Shown: piece after piece, positions 8,937 to 17,587 of the stretch | Layout of the letters: every line of letters begins with the position of its first letter | Position numbering within the stretch: position 1 is the stretch's first letter | DNA from: an uncultured Pseudomonadales bacterium | Lineage (GTDB): Bacteria; Pseudomonadota; Gammaproteobacteria; Pseudomonadales; Azotimanducaceae | Direction: 5' to 3' | Length of the DNA: 64,000 bases | NCBI GenBank assembly: GCA_937775265.1 | Contig: CALKBV010000006.1 | Coordinates: 62,001 to 126,000, forward strand | Made by a program: the position numbers and the translations under genes | The notes under the pieces: generated by a model | Database searches by the model: none | Told to the model about the DNA's origin: nothing | What the model saw: the letters and a program-made list of their open reading frames with translations, nothing else

Positions 8937-9864
8937 AGTCCCTTTGGCAGTGCGCTGAACCTTAACGTTCACCTCCACATGATCGTCCTGGACGGGGCGT
9001 ACACACTGGAGCACAACCAACCCCGTTTTCATCGAGTCAATGCGCCGGCTTATAAAGGACGGCCTGCTCATCCAAGACCAGGAGCAGCCATGGCTCCATT
9101 TCCAGCAGACAGACATAGTTGATACGCTCGATGCAGCTTCTATCCGCTACCGAGTCGCCATCGGCCCCGGTGCGGGCAGCAGAACACTCACCTTGAAGAA
9201 CCCGGGCCTGCAGCGCTCGGATCACCAACCAAAACCCTTCACGGTCGACAGAAACGGTTTTTCACTGAACGTGTTGCCTGCCAGCCACACCAGCGAGATC
9301 GCCTCGAACGCCTGTGTCGTTACGTCACGCGGCCCGCCGTCTGTCTGGAGCGGTTGTCGACCAACGCAGCCGGCCAGATGAGCTACGAACTCAAGCACCC
9401 GTTCCGCGATGGCACCACTCATATTCTGTTCACTCCCGAGGACTTTCTCGCCCGGTTGGCAGCGCTGGTACCGCGACCCAGGTCCAATCTGACTCGATAC
9501 TTTTACAGGATTGGGGGGCTTTGCGCCCAACTCTCCATTCAGGCGGGCAGTGGTCCCTGGTTCAGCGAATCCGTCGCGCAACAAATCAAAGAAACCGACA
9601 ATACAGAACGCCACTGAAACCTCTGTCGATCAAGTACTGCCTTGCTCGCCACTGAGTTGGGCAGAGCGGCTTAAGCGTGTATTTGATATCGATATTTCTG
9701 TCTGTCCGCTGTGCGGCGGCACCCTGCGGGTGATCGCAGATGTCACCGATCCGGACACGATCCCGACCATTCTGGCGCATCTGAGGCAACGCGCGCCCCC
9801 TGATGCTGTGCACCGGCAAAGGCCGGGGCAAGGGCCGCAAAACGATCGCTTTGCCGCTACCTAA
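8937..9864 (+). pseudogene. IS91-family (Y2) transposase remnant, longest copy
   Basis: Decayed rolling-circle transposase. Reading across frames recovers the family hallmarks in order: SALNLNVHLHMIVLDGAY and PRFHRVNAP (about 8946-9045), then RRLIKDGLL, AIGPGAGSRTLTL and GFSLN in a second frame, then RLERLCRYVTRPAV and ELKHPFRDGTTHILFTPEDF plus LARLAALVPRPRSNLTR in the third frame (9294-9510), and finally WAERLKRVFDIDISVCPLCG and ILAHLRQRAPP back in the second frame to the TAA at 9862-9864. At least three frameshifts are needed and the N-terminus is missing, so it cannot be active. HxH and the C-terminal CPLCGG motif are typical of IS91/IS1294-like enzymes. Confidence 0.88.
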
Positions 9865-10085
9865 TGGTTAAAACCATGGCAGCGCATTGCTCCTTACGCC
9901 AACAGAAAAGCACCTTGGCTAATCGCTCATCACCAGGTCAGCCAATCCACAAACAACAAAAAACTTGGTAGCGTTTAACCACTAATCGTCATACCGCTAC
10001 ACTCTTTCATCAAACAAGCAGGCAGATCGTTCTGGTTCGATACTCAGACGTTCGATCGAAAAGCCCTGTTATAATTCCTATCCTC
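9865..10085 (+). mobile_element. IS91-like right end (full tail), copy A
   Basis: About 220 bp of non-coding sequence between the transposase stop and the element tip. It is recognisable because the same tail recurs at 28290, 29817, 39892, 51233, 53757 and 59239. Features in order: CACGGCAGCG-like start, AAACTTGGTAGCGTTTAACC, CTCTTTCATMAAACAAGCAGG, the palindrome TTCGATCGAA, then GCCCTGTTATAATTCCTATC and CTC at the tip. In IS91 elements the end downstream of the transposase is the replication origin (oriIS). The tip includes TGTTATAAT, an extended -10 pointing toward the TspO-like gene 180 bp away. Confidence 0.85.
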
Positions 10086-10264
10086 CTGTGTCGTCTCCGT
10101 CGCCAATGGATTGCTCTACTTCTTTCCATCTGTTCGGAGGGCTAGTGACGGCTCTGCCATCTCCGGTTATCCAAATAGACCCAAGATCGTTTATTCTTCT
10201 GCTTATGAAGCATCCTCGTTGAATGTGTTAGTTTGAGATTTAATACTATATTTAGGGATACCTT

Positions 10265-11026
10265 ATGCAACGAAACTTCAGTGATTGGGCCGGCAATATT
10301 CTAGCGTTTATTGGCGTACTTGTGGTTAATGGCATGGCCAATGGTATTCCTCTTGGCGGTCAGACTACCGGTGAGATTTCGGCGAAGTACCCGGCCTTGT
10401 TTACACCCAGCGGGTTTACCTTTGCGATCTGGGGCCTAATTTATCTGGCCCTTACCGCATTCATTGTGTATCAGGCTTTGCCAGCGCAGCGCAGTAACGA
10501 GCGCATTGCCGCGATCAGCCATTATTTTAAGCTCAGTTGTCTGGCGAATGCCTCATGGATTTTTGTTTGGCACTTTGATCTGTTGGGCTTTTCGCTGCTG
10601 CTCATGCTTGTGATTCTGAGCTCATTAGTCGCGGTATATCGCAGTTTGGGCAATGTGGACAAAACGGTTCCGCTTACAGAACGAATGTTGGTGCAGTGGC
10701 CCTTTAGTTTGTACCTAGGTTGGATCAGTGTGGCGAGTATCGCTAATTTCAGTGCCGTGCAGCTTGGCTGGGGCTTTGATGATGTATTGTTTGGTAATGT
10801 GCTCTGGACGCAAATAAAACTGGCACTAGCCGGCGCAATTTCGGCAATAGTGCTACTGCGCCGCGATGACCTGATTTATGTGCTGGTTGTGGGTTGGGCC
10901 GCATTCGGCATTTCAGTGAAGCAGGCGGCAACGCCCGAAGTTTCCGGAGCTGCTCTAATGCTAACCGTATTGGTCTTGCTGTTGGTTGTAGCCGCCTTAT
11001 TACTAAAGCTTCTCCCTAACCGCTAG
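10265..11026 (+). CDS. TspO/MBR-like tryptophan-rich integral membrane protein
   Basis: Polytopic inner-membrane protein of 253 residues with about seven hydrophobic segments. It resembles the longer tryptophan-rich sensory/TspO-like proteins: FTPSGFTFAIWGLIYLALTAF is the conserved early motif, followed by ANASWIFVWHF, MLVQWPFSLYLGWISVASIANF and QLGWG. Roles proposed for the family include porphyrin/tetrapyrrole or light- and oxygen-linked signalling; the function here is unknown. It has its own upstream 180 bp after the transposon end, so the element promoter could read into it. Confidence 0.75.
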   Translation: MQRNFSDWAGNILAFIGVLVVNGMANGIPLGGQTTGEISAKYPALFTPSGFTFAIWGLIYLALTAFIVYQALPAQRSNERIAAISHYFKLSCLANASWIFVWHFDLLGFSLLLMLVILSSLVAVYRSLGNVDKTVPLTERMLVQWPFSLYLGWISVASIANFSAVQLGWGFDDVLFGNVLWTQIKLALAGAISAIVLLRRDDLIYVLVVGWAAFGISVKQAATPEVSGAALMLTVLVLLLVVAALLLKLLPNR

Positions 11027-11321
11027 TGGCACACTAACCCCTACGAACAGCATAAACACCCTAATTCAGCCATCTACTGGCAGCAGCACTAATACCCGCT
11101 ACCAGCTTTGGCGCTACTTTCATGAATGGGAACGTATTGCTTGCCGAATGCGTAGAGGAATGCAAGGAAACTACAGATTTCATGCATAGGTCTCGTTGCG
11201 TTGGATACATCAAGGGAATCTCTGACGCCCACTCTACCTTTGCCACTTGGGGGCGTATGGAACCTAAGTTCTGTGTGCCCACTAGTGTAACCAAAGGACA
11301 GCTTAGAAAGTTCGTCGTGAA

Positions 11322-11365
11322 GCTCAGACGTTCGATCGAAAAGCCCTGTTATAATTCCTATCCTC
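11322..11365 (+). mobile_element. IS91-like solo right end
   Basis: Short tip only: CTCAGACG, the palindrome TTCGATCGAA, and the conserved terminal GCCCTGTTATAATTCCTATC plus CTC. No tail sequence lies upstream. A second copy begins within a few bases, giving two tips in tandem upstream of the SMP-30 gene. Confidence 0.8.
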
Positions 11366-11369
11366 CCGC

Positions 11370-11454
11370 CACACTTTCATCAAGCAAGCAGGCAACCAAT
11401 CTGATTCGCTACTCAGACTTTCGCTCGAAAGCCCTGTTATAATTCCTATCCTCC
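11370..11454 (+). mobile_element. IS91-like right end, second tandem copy
   Basis: Partial tail starting at CACTTTCATCAAGCAAGCAG and running through TCGCTCGAAAGCC to the CCTATCCTC tip. The palindrome is altered (TCGCTCGA). It ends 24 bases before the ATG of the SMP-30 gene. Confidence 0.82.
11435..11443 (+). promoter_or_regulatory. Extended -10 promoter carried by the transposon tip
   Basis: TGTTATAAT is a perfect extended -10 element (TGnTATAAT), which can act without a good -35; none is visible at 16-18 bp upstream. Predicted transcription would start around 11449-11452 and give a leader of roughly 30 bases containing GATAGGAG before the SMP-30 ATG at 11479. Confidence 0.6.
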
Positions 11455-11478
11455 CAATCGTTGTGATAGGAGTGGTAC

Positions 11479-12378
11479 ATGGACATCATCGCAGAAGAGT
11501 TGCGTTTTCCGGAAGGGCCAATAGCCATGGATGATGGCAGCGTTATCGTCGTTGAGATCGCCCGTGGTACCTTGTCTCGAGTGACCGCTGCAGGCGACAT
11601 TGAGGTCATCGCGGAACTTCGCGGCGGCCCTAATGGTGCAGCCATTGGTCCGGATGGCCATTGCTATGTCTGTAACAACGGCGGCATGATTTTCCATGAG
11701 TCCATTGCCGGACTTCTATATCCAGGCGGGCAGCCGGAAGACTACATCGGCGGTCAAATCCAACGAGTAGACCTCGACACCGGGGCTTTCGAAACCCTCT
11801 ATGATTCTTGTGATGGTATTGGGCTGCGTGGCCCAAATGACATTGTGTTTGATGCAGATGGCGGCTTGTGGTTTACGGATCACGGCAAAATTCGGGATCG
11901 AGAAAGGGACGTCACCGGAGTGTTTTATGCCAAAGCAGATGGCACCTTCATCGAGGAAGCTATCTTCCCATTGGAGGGGCCAAATGGTATCGGCCTAAGT
12001 CCTGATGAGAAAACTCTCTACGTTGCCGAAACGGTGCCGGGGCGGACCTGGGCCTTTGATATTGCAGAACCTGGCAAGATAGATCCTCGTAGCAAGCGAA
12101 TGCTCGCATTAATGCCGGACTATCACCTGTTTGATTCTCTGGCCATCGATGCAGAGGGCAATGTTTGTGTCGCCACTATAATTAACGGCGGGATCACGGT
12201 TCATTCGCCCGATGGTGACGCGGTTAAACACGTGCCGATGCCAGACCGTATTACCACGAACATCTGTTTCGGTGGTAAAGACTTGAAGACCGCATACATC
12301 ACGCTGTCCACCACCGGCAAATTGGCCGCCATGGAATGGGAAACTCCTGGCCTGGCATTAAACTTTCTTAACAAATAA
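11479..12378 (+). CDS. SMP-30/gluconolactonase/LRE family protein
   Basis: Six-bladed beta-propeller lactonase of 299 residues. Characteristic pieces are EELRFPEGPIAMDDGSVIVVE with the metal-binding Glu, GGPNGAAIGPDGHCYVCNNGG, GPNDIVFDADGGLWFTD with the metal-binding Asn/Asp, and GPNGIGLSPDEKTLYVAET. The family hydrolyses sugar or other lactones with a divalent metal. It starts 24 bases after an IS91-like tip and ends 13 bases before the CaiB fusion gene, so the two probably form an operon read from the element promoter. With BVMOs in the window, lactone hydrolysis is a sensible role, but the partner is not proven. Confidence 0.9.
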   Translation: MDIIAEELRFPEGPIAMDDGSVIVVEIARGTLSRVTAAGDIEVIAELRGGPNGAAIGPDGHCYVCNNGGMIFHESIAGLLYPGGQPEDYIGGQIQRVDLDTGAFETLYDSCDGIGLRGPNDIVFDADGGLWFTDHGKIRDRERDVTGVFYAKADGTFIEEAIFPLEGPNGIGLSPDEKTLYVAETVPGRTWAFDIAEPGKIDPRSKRMLALMPDYHLFDSLAIDAEGNVCVATIINGGITVHSPDGDAVKHVPMPDRITTNICFGGKDLKTAYITLSTTGKLAAMEWETPGLALNFLNK

Positions 12379-12391
12379 TCGGAGTTGGCAA

Positions 12392-14770
12392 ATGCTGAAT
12401 GATTACCGAGTTCTCGATCTGACTGACGGCAGTGGCATATTTTGTGGTTATATACTGGCGCATCTTGGCGCAGAAGTTGTCGCGCTTGAGCCACCGGGGG
12501 GCAGACCAGAACGCTTGGAGCATAAGCTGCTTTGGCAATGTTATGCACGCGGTAGAGCCAGCCTGGAAATCGACATTGCAGCCGAGCGTCAGCGCTTCGA
12601 ACAACTGGTCCGTGAATCCGACTTTCTCATTGAAAGCAGTTCAATGGCAGAGCGCCAGCGACTCGGCCTTGGTTATGAAGAGCTGGCAGTGATTAATCCG
12701 CGTCTGATTGTTGTATCCATCACACCTTTTGGGATCTCCGGGCCAAGATCAGACTGGCCGGCAACCGATCTTACTGTGTGGGCGGCGAGTGGTGCTTTGA
12801 TCCTGAGCGGGGATGCGGACCGGGCGCCGGTTCGAACTAGCGTGCCGCAATCGTTTCTGCATGCCGGTGGTGATGCCGCTGGTGCTGCATTGATTGCTCT
12901 GCAGGAACGACATCGCTCCGGACGAGGCCAGCATGTCGATATCTCCGGCCAGGTATCGTCAGCGCAGGCAGTGTTGTCGGCCTATCTGGGTCCGGCAAAC
13001 AATTCTGAGACGGTGATCAAACGTGAAGCCGGTGGTTTGGCGAGTGTGTTCCCGGTGAGAATGACCTGGCCCTGTAAAGATGGGTATGTCGCGATTACCT
13101 TGTTGTTCGGTCCGGCTTTTACCGAGCCTAACCGTCGTGTATTGCGCTGGGTGGCTGAAGAGGGGTTTTGCAGCGCAGAAAGCGCCGAGCTTGACTGGGG
13201 CATTGAAATCGCGGCGATGATCACTGCCGGTGCGTCGCCTGAGCCTTACTTTGACTTGGTCAAGCAAATAGAAGCCTTTACCATGCAACACACTCAGGAT
13301 GAGCTGTTTGAAGAAGGTCTGGCCCGAGGTATTTATATCGCACCGACTTTGGATATTGCCGGTCTTCTGGAAGAAAAACACTTCCATTCTCGCGACTATT
13401 GGCAAACGCTGGATGTAGAAGGAAAATCGGTTCCGATGCCAGGCCCCTTTGCCAAATTGTCAGAAACTCCGTTAACAACTTTGGGCGCAGCGCCTGATTT
13501 AAATTCATTTTCCGGCTTTGCTGACAGACAAGACGATGCTGTTGAAGCGAACGATAGTCCTGAGTTGCCCCTGGCAGGCCTGAAAGTCCTCGACTTTATG
13601 TGGGTCATGGCTGGACCTATTTTTACCCGTGTCTTGAGCGACTACGGAGCTGAAGTAATCCGAGTCGAATCAATGACACGAATTGATGCAGTGCGAGCAT
13701 CTCCGCCGTTTAAGGATAATGCACTCGAGCTGTCGAATAGCGTGCCATACAATAACTTCAATGCAGGCAAAACAGGCGTCACAATTGATCCTTCGAATCC
13801 TGTTGGCAAAGAGGTCATACTGGATCTGGTTCGTTGGGCGGACGTTGTAACAGAATCCTTTTCGCCAAAAGCGATGAAGGCCTGGGGTCTCGACTTCGAA
13901 AGTCTAAAAAAAGTGAATCCAGATCTGATTATGGTCTCCAGTTGCCTCATGGGTCAGACGGGAGATCGTGCCATGGTGCCTGGCTACGGCAACATGGCAG
14001 CAGCCATTACTGGATTTTATGAACTTACGGGCTGGGCTGACCGGTCACCTGCCGGACCCTATCTCGCATACACCGACGGCGTCTCACCGCGATTTATGGT
14101 CGCAACGTTGATGTCTGCAATGGAGCACAAGCGCAAAACCGGGTTAGGCCAGCATATTGATTTGTCCCAGGCAGAAGCCGCAATTCACTTGTTAGCGCCT
14201 GCGATTCTTAACTATGGACTGAATGATGAGATCTGGAGTCGTCATGGCAATCGAGATGACAGCATGTGTCCGCATGGAGTTTTTCCTGCCAGTGGCGAAG
14301 ACAAGTGGATAGCTGTTGCCTGTCAGGATGATGCCGCTTGGCAGGCAATGTGTCAGGTCATGTCCTTCGACGATCTTGCAGCGGACGAAGCATTGGCTTC
14401 AGCAGCAGGCAGAAAAGAGCATGAAGAAGAGCTTGAAGCCAGAATATCAGAGTGGACCGAAGCGAATGGCGCCCATACAACTCAGGATCTTCTTATCGAA
14501 GAGGGCGTTGCCGCCTATGTCGTTCAGAACGGTGTTGAATGTATGGCGGATCCACAGAATGTTGCACGCGGGCATTTTATATCCGTTGAGCATTCAACGG
14601 TTGGCGAAATGAAACTGGAAAACAGTCGATATCGATTAAGCCGAACACCTGCTGTCGTTACTCGCGCAGGCCCAAATCAGGGCGAGCATAACTTCGAAGT
14701 GTTGTCGGAAGTATTGGGCTATGACGGAGACAAAATTGCAGACGTCTACGCCTCACTGGCGATGGAATAG
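12392..14770 (+). CDS. Tandem-domain CaiB/BaiF CoA-transferase
   Basis: Type III CoA-transferase fusion of 792 residues containing two complete-looking CaiB domains. The first (about 1-385) begins YRVLDLTDGSGIFCGYILAHLGAEV and has GRGQHVDISGQ. The second (about 390-792) begins LAGLKVLDFMWVMAGPIFTRVLSDYGAEV and has NFNAGKTGVTIDPSNPVG, then GLGQHIDLSQAEA, where the Asp of HIDLSQ is the usual catalytic aspartate. Most family members are about 400 aa and dimeric, so the fusion mimics a dimer. The first domain carries HVDISG and may also be active. GGAG precedes the ATG. The acyl substrate is unknown. Confidence 0.9.
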   Translation: MLNDYRVLDLTDGSGIFCGYILAHLGAEVVALEPPGGRPERLEHKLLWQCYARGRASLEIDIAAERQRFEQLVRESDFLIESSSMAERQRLGLGYEELAVINPRLIVVSITPFGISGPRSDWPATDLTVWAASGALILSGDADRAPVRTSVPQSFLHAGGDAAGAALIALQERHRSGRGQHVDISGQVSSAQAVLSAYLGPANNSETVIKREAGGLASVFPVRMTWPCKDGYVAITLLFGPAFTEPNRRVLRWVAEEGFCSAESAELDWGIEIAAMITAGASPEPYFDLVKQIEAFTMQHTQDELFEEGLARGIYIAPTLDIAGLLEEKHFHSRDYWQTLDVEGKSVPMPGPFAKLSETPLTTLGAAPDLNSFSGFADRQDDAVEANDSPELPLAGLKVLDFMWVMAGPIFTRVLSDYGAEVIRVESMTRIDAVRASPPFKDNALELSNSVPYNNFNAGKTGVTIDPSNPVGKEVILDLVRWADVVTESFSPKAMKAWGLDFESLKKVNPDLIMVSSCLMGQTGDRAMVPGYGNMAAAITGFYELTGWADRSPAGPYLAYTDGVSPRFMVATLMSAMEHKRKTGLGQHIDLSQAEAAIHLLAPAILNYGLNDEIWSRHGNRDDSMCPHGVFPASGEDKWIAVACQDDAAWQAMCQVMSFDDLAADEALASAAGRKEHEEELEARISEWTEANGAHTTQDLLIEEGVAAYVVQNGVECMADPQNVARGHFISVEHSTVGEMKLENSRYRLSRTPAVVTRAGPNQGEHNFEVLSEVLGYDGDKIADVYASLAME

Positions 14771-15336
14771 TTAGTCTTTGTCTGCGTTGAATCTGTTTTC
14801 TTCGGCACAGTTCGGGCACATTGAATGCGTGATGGGCTTATGTTCCTTGTTTGAAACATAGGTCTCAAACGTCTCCCAATTGCCGTCGGGCTGCTTAATA
14901 CTATTGCACCAGGCACAAACACTCGTCATTTCTGCAAGCACGTTATGTTCTTGATCCAGTTTATGCCCCAGTTCCTCCTTCTGCAGTTCCAGCGAGACTT
15001 GCCAGTACTCGAAGCCAAACGCAAGCGCTGCGACCAGAGAATAAGCAAAGGCAAAACGCAGAGCGAATTCTTACGAATGGTCGAAAGGGCCGTCTACCTG
15101 CTGCATGATATACACCGATCCGACCAGGCCGATGACTGAAAAATAACGCCAAAAGTAATACCCAGCATAAACAGCCCGATCAGAGGCAGGCAGAAAATCC
15201 ACATGGCACTGGCGCCTGCACCACAGCCAATATAGACAAAATGCAGCAGCGTGGTTAGGAAGAATATCCACGCTTTTCCCACCCTGAGAAAAGTATCCTG
15301 GTTCCAGCCAGTTAGCTGCCGTCCCCGTTCCCCCAT
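14771..15336 (-). pseudogene. Membrane protein with C-terminal Cys-rich (zinc-type) motif, interrupted
   Basis: Reverse-strand remnant reconstructed across frames. The N-terminal part has several hydrophobic segments (KAWIFFLTTLLHFVYIGCG, MWIFCLPLIGLFMLG). A frameshift near 15150 leads into VIGLVGSVYIMQQVDGPFDH and then a TAA at 15071. In the same frame after the stop, AYSLVAALAFGFEYWQVSLE leads into a short coiled segment, then SVCAWCNSIKQPDGNWETFE, a YVS segment and HSMCPNCAEE, to the real stop at 14771. The CxxC...CPxC tail is the zinc-type motif found at the C-terminus of many PAS/sensor proteins. One frameshift plus one nonsense codon indicates a pseudogene. Confidence 0.6.
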
Positions 15337-15458
15337 CTGAACATGTGTTGTGTGATCGAAAATTTTGGCTCAACGATTGAAAACTTGCTGATTTGGTCCT
15401 CGAATCCAGACTCCGGCCGAATGCGACCGTCACCGATGTGTTATCAGCGCGCTGGAAT

Positions 15459-15692
15459 TCAGACTAGTGTCGTTTGTTGGTCGGTCAGATCTGCCGGCGG
15501 TGAGCGGTTCTGTGGATCAATATCCTGATCCAAGCCCAGGTGCTTCAGGATTTTCTGGATAACGTCCGAGTCTTTGATCGATGCAGTGATCGGAACGGGT
15601 CCGCCGCACGCATGGTTTTTTCTTGGACAAAAATGCAAAAGGTCGTTTGAAGCACTGTTAAGGGATCGCTGAAGCATCCAGTCGCGTATCAT
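15459..15692 (-). pseudogene. Second IS91-like transposase C-terminal fragment (divergent type)
   Basis: A 77-residue frame containing CGGPVPITASIKDSDVIQKI and LKHLGLD, followed by a proline-containing tail. This matches the C-terminal CPxCGG...I(A/E)DPxVIxKILxHLGL region of IS91/IS1294 transposases. It differs clearly from the + strand family in this window, so a second related element type once inserted here. The first Cys pair is degraded. Confidence 0.5.
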
Positions 15693-15744
15693 TTTCGGGC
15701 TTTACCTAAAAACAAAAACCAAAAAATAAAAATAGGAAGGAAAC

Positions 15745-16452
15745 ATGGAAAAGATGTTTTTACAATCGGGTGATCTCACGGGGGTGACTTTCTGGCTTGT
15801 ATCGATGGCGATGATAGCCGCTACGGTGTTTTTTCTTTACGAAGGCTTGAGTGTTAAGAAGGAATGGCGCCTTTCACTATTGGTAGCGGGCTTGGTAACG
15901 CTGGTGGCCGCTGTGCATTACGATTACATGAGAGACTTTTGGGTTGCCACTAATCAGACGCCGGTCGTCTATCGCTACATCGACTGGTTGATCACAGTGC
16001 CACTACTGATGATTGAGTTTTTCATCATACTTCGCGCCGCAGGTTCAGCGGTAGGCAATGGATCGTTCGTTCGATTGCTTTTTGGCACGCTCATCATGCT
16101 TGTGTTCGGATACATGGGCGAAGCTGAGCTCATGAATCAAGCGCTCGCGTTTGGCCTTGGGATGGTCGGTTGGGCGGTTATTATCTACGAAATCTATGCA
16201 GGTGCAGCAGGAACCGCGGCGAAAGAGGCCGGGGCGGCGGTGCAAAGCGCCTTTAGCGCAATGCGCTGGATTGTATTGGTCGGTTGGGCGATTTACCCGG
16301 CAGGCTATATAGCTGGGGTGTTGATGGAAGGCGCTGTTGGCGCCGAAAGTCTGAATCAAGTCTACAACTTGGCAGATTTTGTGAACAAAATTCTTTTCGG
16401 TCTGATCATCTGGAACCTTGCTGTCAAAGACTCAGAACAAGCGTCGCATTAA
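15745..16452 (+). CDS. Proteorhodopsin (green-tuned proton pump)
   Basis: Light-driven outward proton pump, seven transmembrane helices, 235 residues. Helix C reads RYIDWLITVPLLMIEF: Asp80 aligns with the proton acceptor D97, Thr84 with T101, Glu91 with the proton donor E108 of the reference proteorhodopsin. Leu88 sits at the spectral-tuning position 105, predicting green rather than blue absorption. His58 in AVHYDYMRDFW matches H75. Lys215 in DFVNKILFGLIIW is the retinal Schiff-base lysine. AGGAAGG precedes the ATG. No carotenoid or retinal (blh) genes are nearby, so retinal must come from elsewhere. It is flanked by pseudogenes, suggesting it sits in a turnover zone. Confidence 0.96.
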   Translation: MEKMFLQSGDLTGVTFWLVSMAMIAATVFFLYEGLSVKKEWRLSLLVAGLVTLVAAVHYDYMRDFWVATNQTPVVYRYIDWLITVPLLMIEFFIILRAAGSAVGNGSFVRLLFGTLIMLVFGYMGEAELMNQALAFGLGMVGWAVIIYEIYAGAAGTAAKEAGAAVQSAFSAMRWIVLVGWAIYPAGYIAGVLMEGAVGAESLNQVYNLADFVNKILFGLIIWNLAVKDSEQASH

Positions 16453-16467
16453 TTAGAGAAATGCGTT

Positions 16468-16487
16468 GCGCTCAGTCCGCTGAGCGC
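16468..16487 (+). terminator. Hairpin after proteorhodopsin
   Basis: A 7-bp stem GCGCTCA / TGAGCGC with a 6-base loop lies 16 bases after the stop codon. There is no immediate T run (ATTTTT appears 13 bases later), so it is a weak intrinsic terminator or a processing hairpin. Confidence 0.45.
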
Positions 16488-16812
16488 GACCTTGTTCTCA
16501 TTTTTATGGATAACTTCGGCTAGGGAGAGCCCGGGTTTAATGGTGGTGGAATAGTTCGGGGCGCCGATACTCAGCGGTTAGACTCACTGGCCAGCCAGGG
16601 CTTGCGACTTACTAATTTCAACGTCGAGGTTTAGTGCACACCCTCTCGTTCGTCGCTCATGACGGGACATTATCCGATTCGAAGTGGGAATGGCTCTGTG
16701 CCGTGGGGCGAGGATTACGGTCTGGTGCAATGGGAAGTGACCATGGCAGAAATGCTGTCCGAGGCTGGCTAAGCAACGGGTATGTATGGCAAATGGCACC
16801 TCGGACAAACGT
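16485..16812 (+). pseudogene. Arylsulfatase N-terminal remnant
   Basis: One frame reads LVLIFMDNFG, a stop in place of the usual aromatic residue, GEPGFNGGGIVRGADTQRLD, SLASQGLRLTNFNVE, a TAG where Gln is expected, then CTPSRSSLMTGHYPIRSGNG, and WEVTMAEMLSEAG, a TAA where Tyr is expected, and ATGMYGKWHLGQT. CTPSR is the formylglycine-site signature of type I sulfatases. Three stop codons and the missing remainder make it a clear pseudogene. The frame ends at about 16805, where CaiB-like sequence begins. Confidence 0.82.
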
Positions 16813-17468
16813 GACCGTACCGGTGAGGGCAGCATGGTATCGACGTCGCTCGCAGCAACCGGTACCTGGGCAAACGGCCTTAACCTTGCTGCAACAGTAG
16901 CTGGGCGCGACGGGGCGACGCGTCGCAATCGGGAAGGCTGGTCCAATCCGACTTCTAACGTCTACACCACTTCTGATGGTCGGTACATTATGCTCGGATT
17001 GCAGAATGCTCGTCGTGACTGGCCGGCTCTACTTGAGTTGCTCGATCACCCCGAGTGGCTGGAAGATGAGCGAATGGATAGTCGCACGATCATGAAAAAT
17101 CGGTTTTTTGTCAAAGAACAGTTACAGAAGGATTTTCGGCGTTGCCAGCGGACGTTTTGTGCGAGCGACTCAAGAAGTCCGGCATTGTCTACTCGTTGGT
17201 CGCCAACACAACAGAAGTGATAGATGATCAACAGCTCATAGAAAATGGGTTGATTATTCCCTTTGAAACAGACGTGCCCGGTAACTCGAAAACGTTTACG
17301 ACACCGATACAGATGAGCAACGAGCCGCAACGCAACCCTGAACGCGGCCCTCGAGTGGGCGAACATAGCGATGAGATATTGCGCGAGCTTGGTTTTGCGG
17401 ACAAGGAAATCAGTACCTTGGCTGAATCTGGGATTGTCCGGATTGCATCATATCAAACGGTAGTTTGA
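16813..17468 (+). pseudogene. CaiB/BaiF CoA-transferase C-terminal remnant, frameshifted
   Basis: Starts mid-domain with DRTGEGSMVSTSLAATGTWA, the catalytic-Asp region in which the family has G-Q-x-V-D-x-S; continues NPTSNVYTTSDGRYIMLGLQ and WLEDERMDSRTIMKNRFFVK, then needs a frameshift near 17140 to ALPADVLCERLKKSGIVYSL, an ANTTEVIDDQQLIENG stretch and the usual C-terminal PRVGEHSDEILRELGF. The N-terminal ~180 residues are gone. It abuts the sulfatase fragment directly. Confidence 0.8.
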
Positions 17469-17587
17469 GCGGAACCACACCAGGGTCGCTAATATAATGC
17501 CTAATTGGACGTTGTCGCGAGAACCTCATCAGTCGGCGACAATGTGTCGTTACATGGACTGGCATAAAGCCACAGGAGAAGACGATT

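Noticed and set aside
8717-8965. 82-residue plus-strand protein before the transposase
   Set aside because: Its frame conflicts with transposase sequence at its end and it resembles nothing known.
9040-9381. Stand-alone 113-residue protein
   Set aside because: It is one frame of the decayed IS91-like transposase, as shown by the AIGPGAGS and GFSLN segments.
15071-15433. Independent 120-residue minus-strand protein
   Set aside because: Most of it is out of frame with the coherent membrane segments; only its end belongs to the interrupted gene at 14771-15336.
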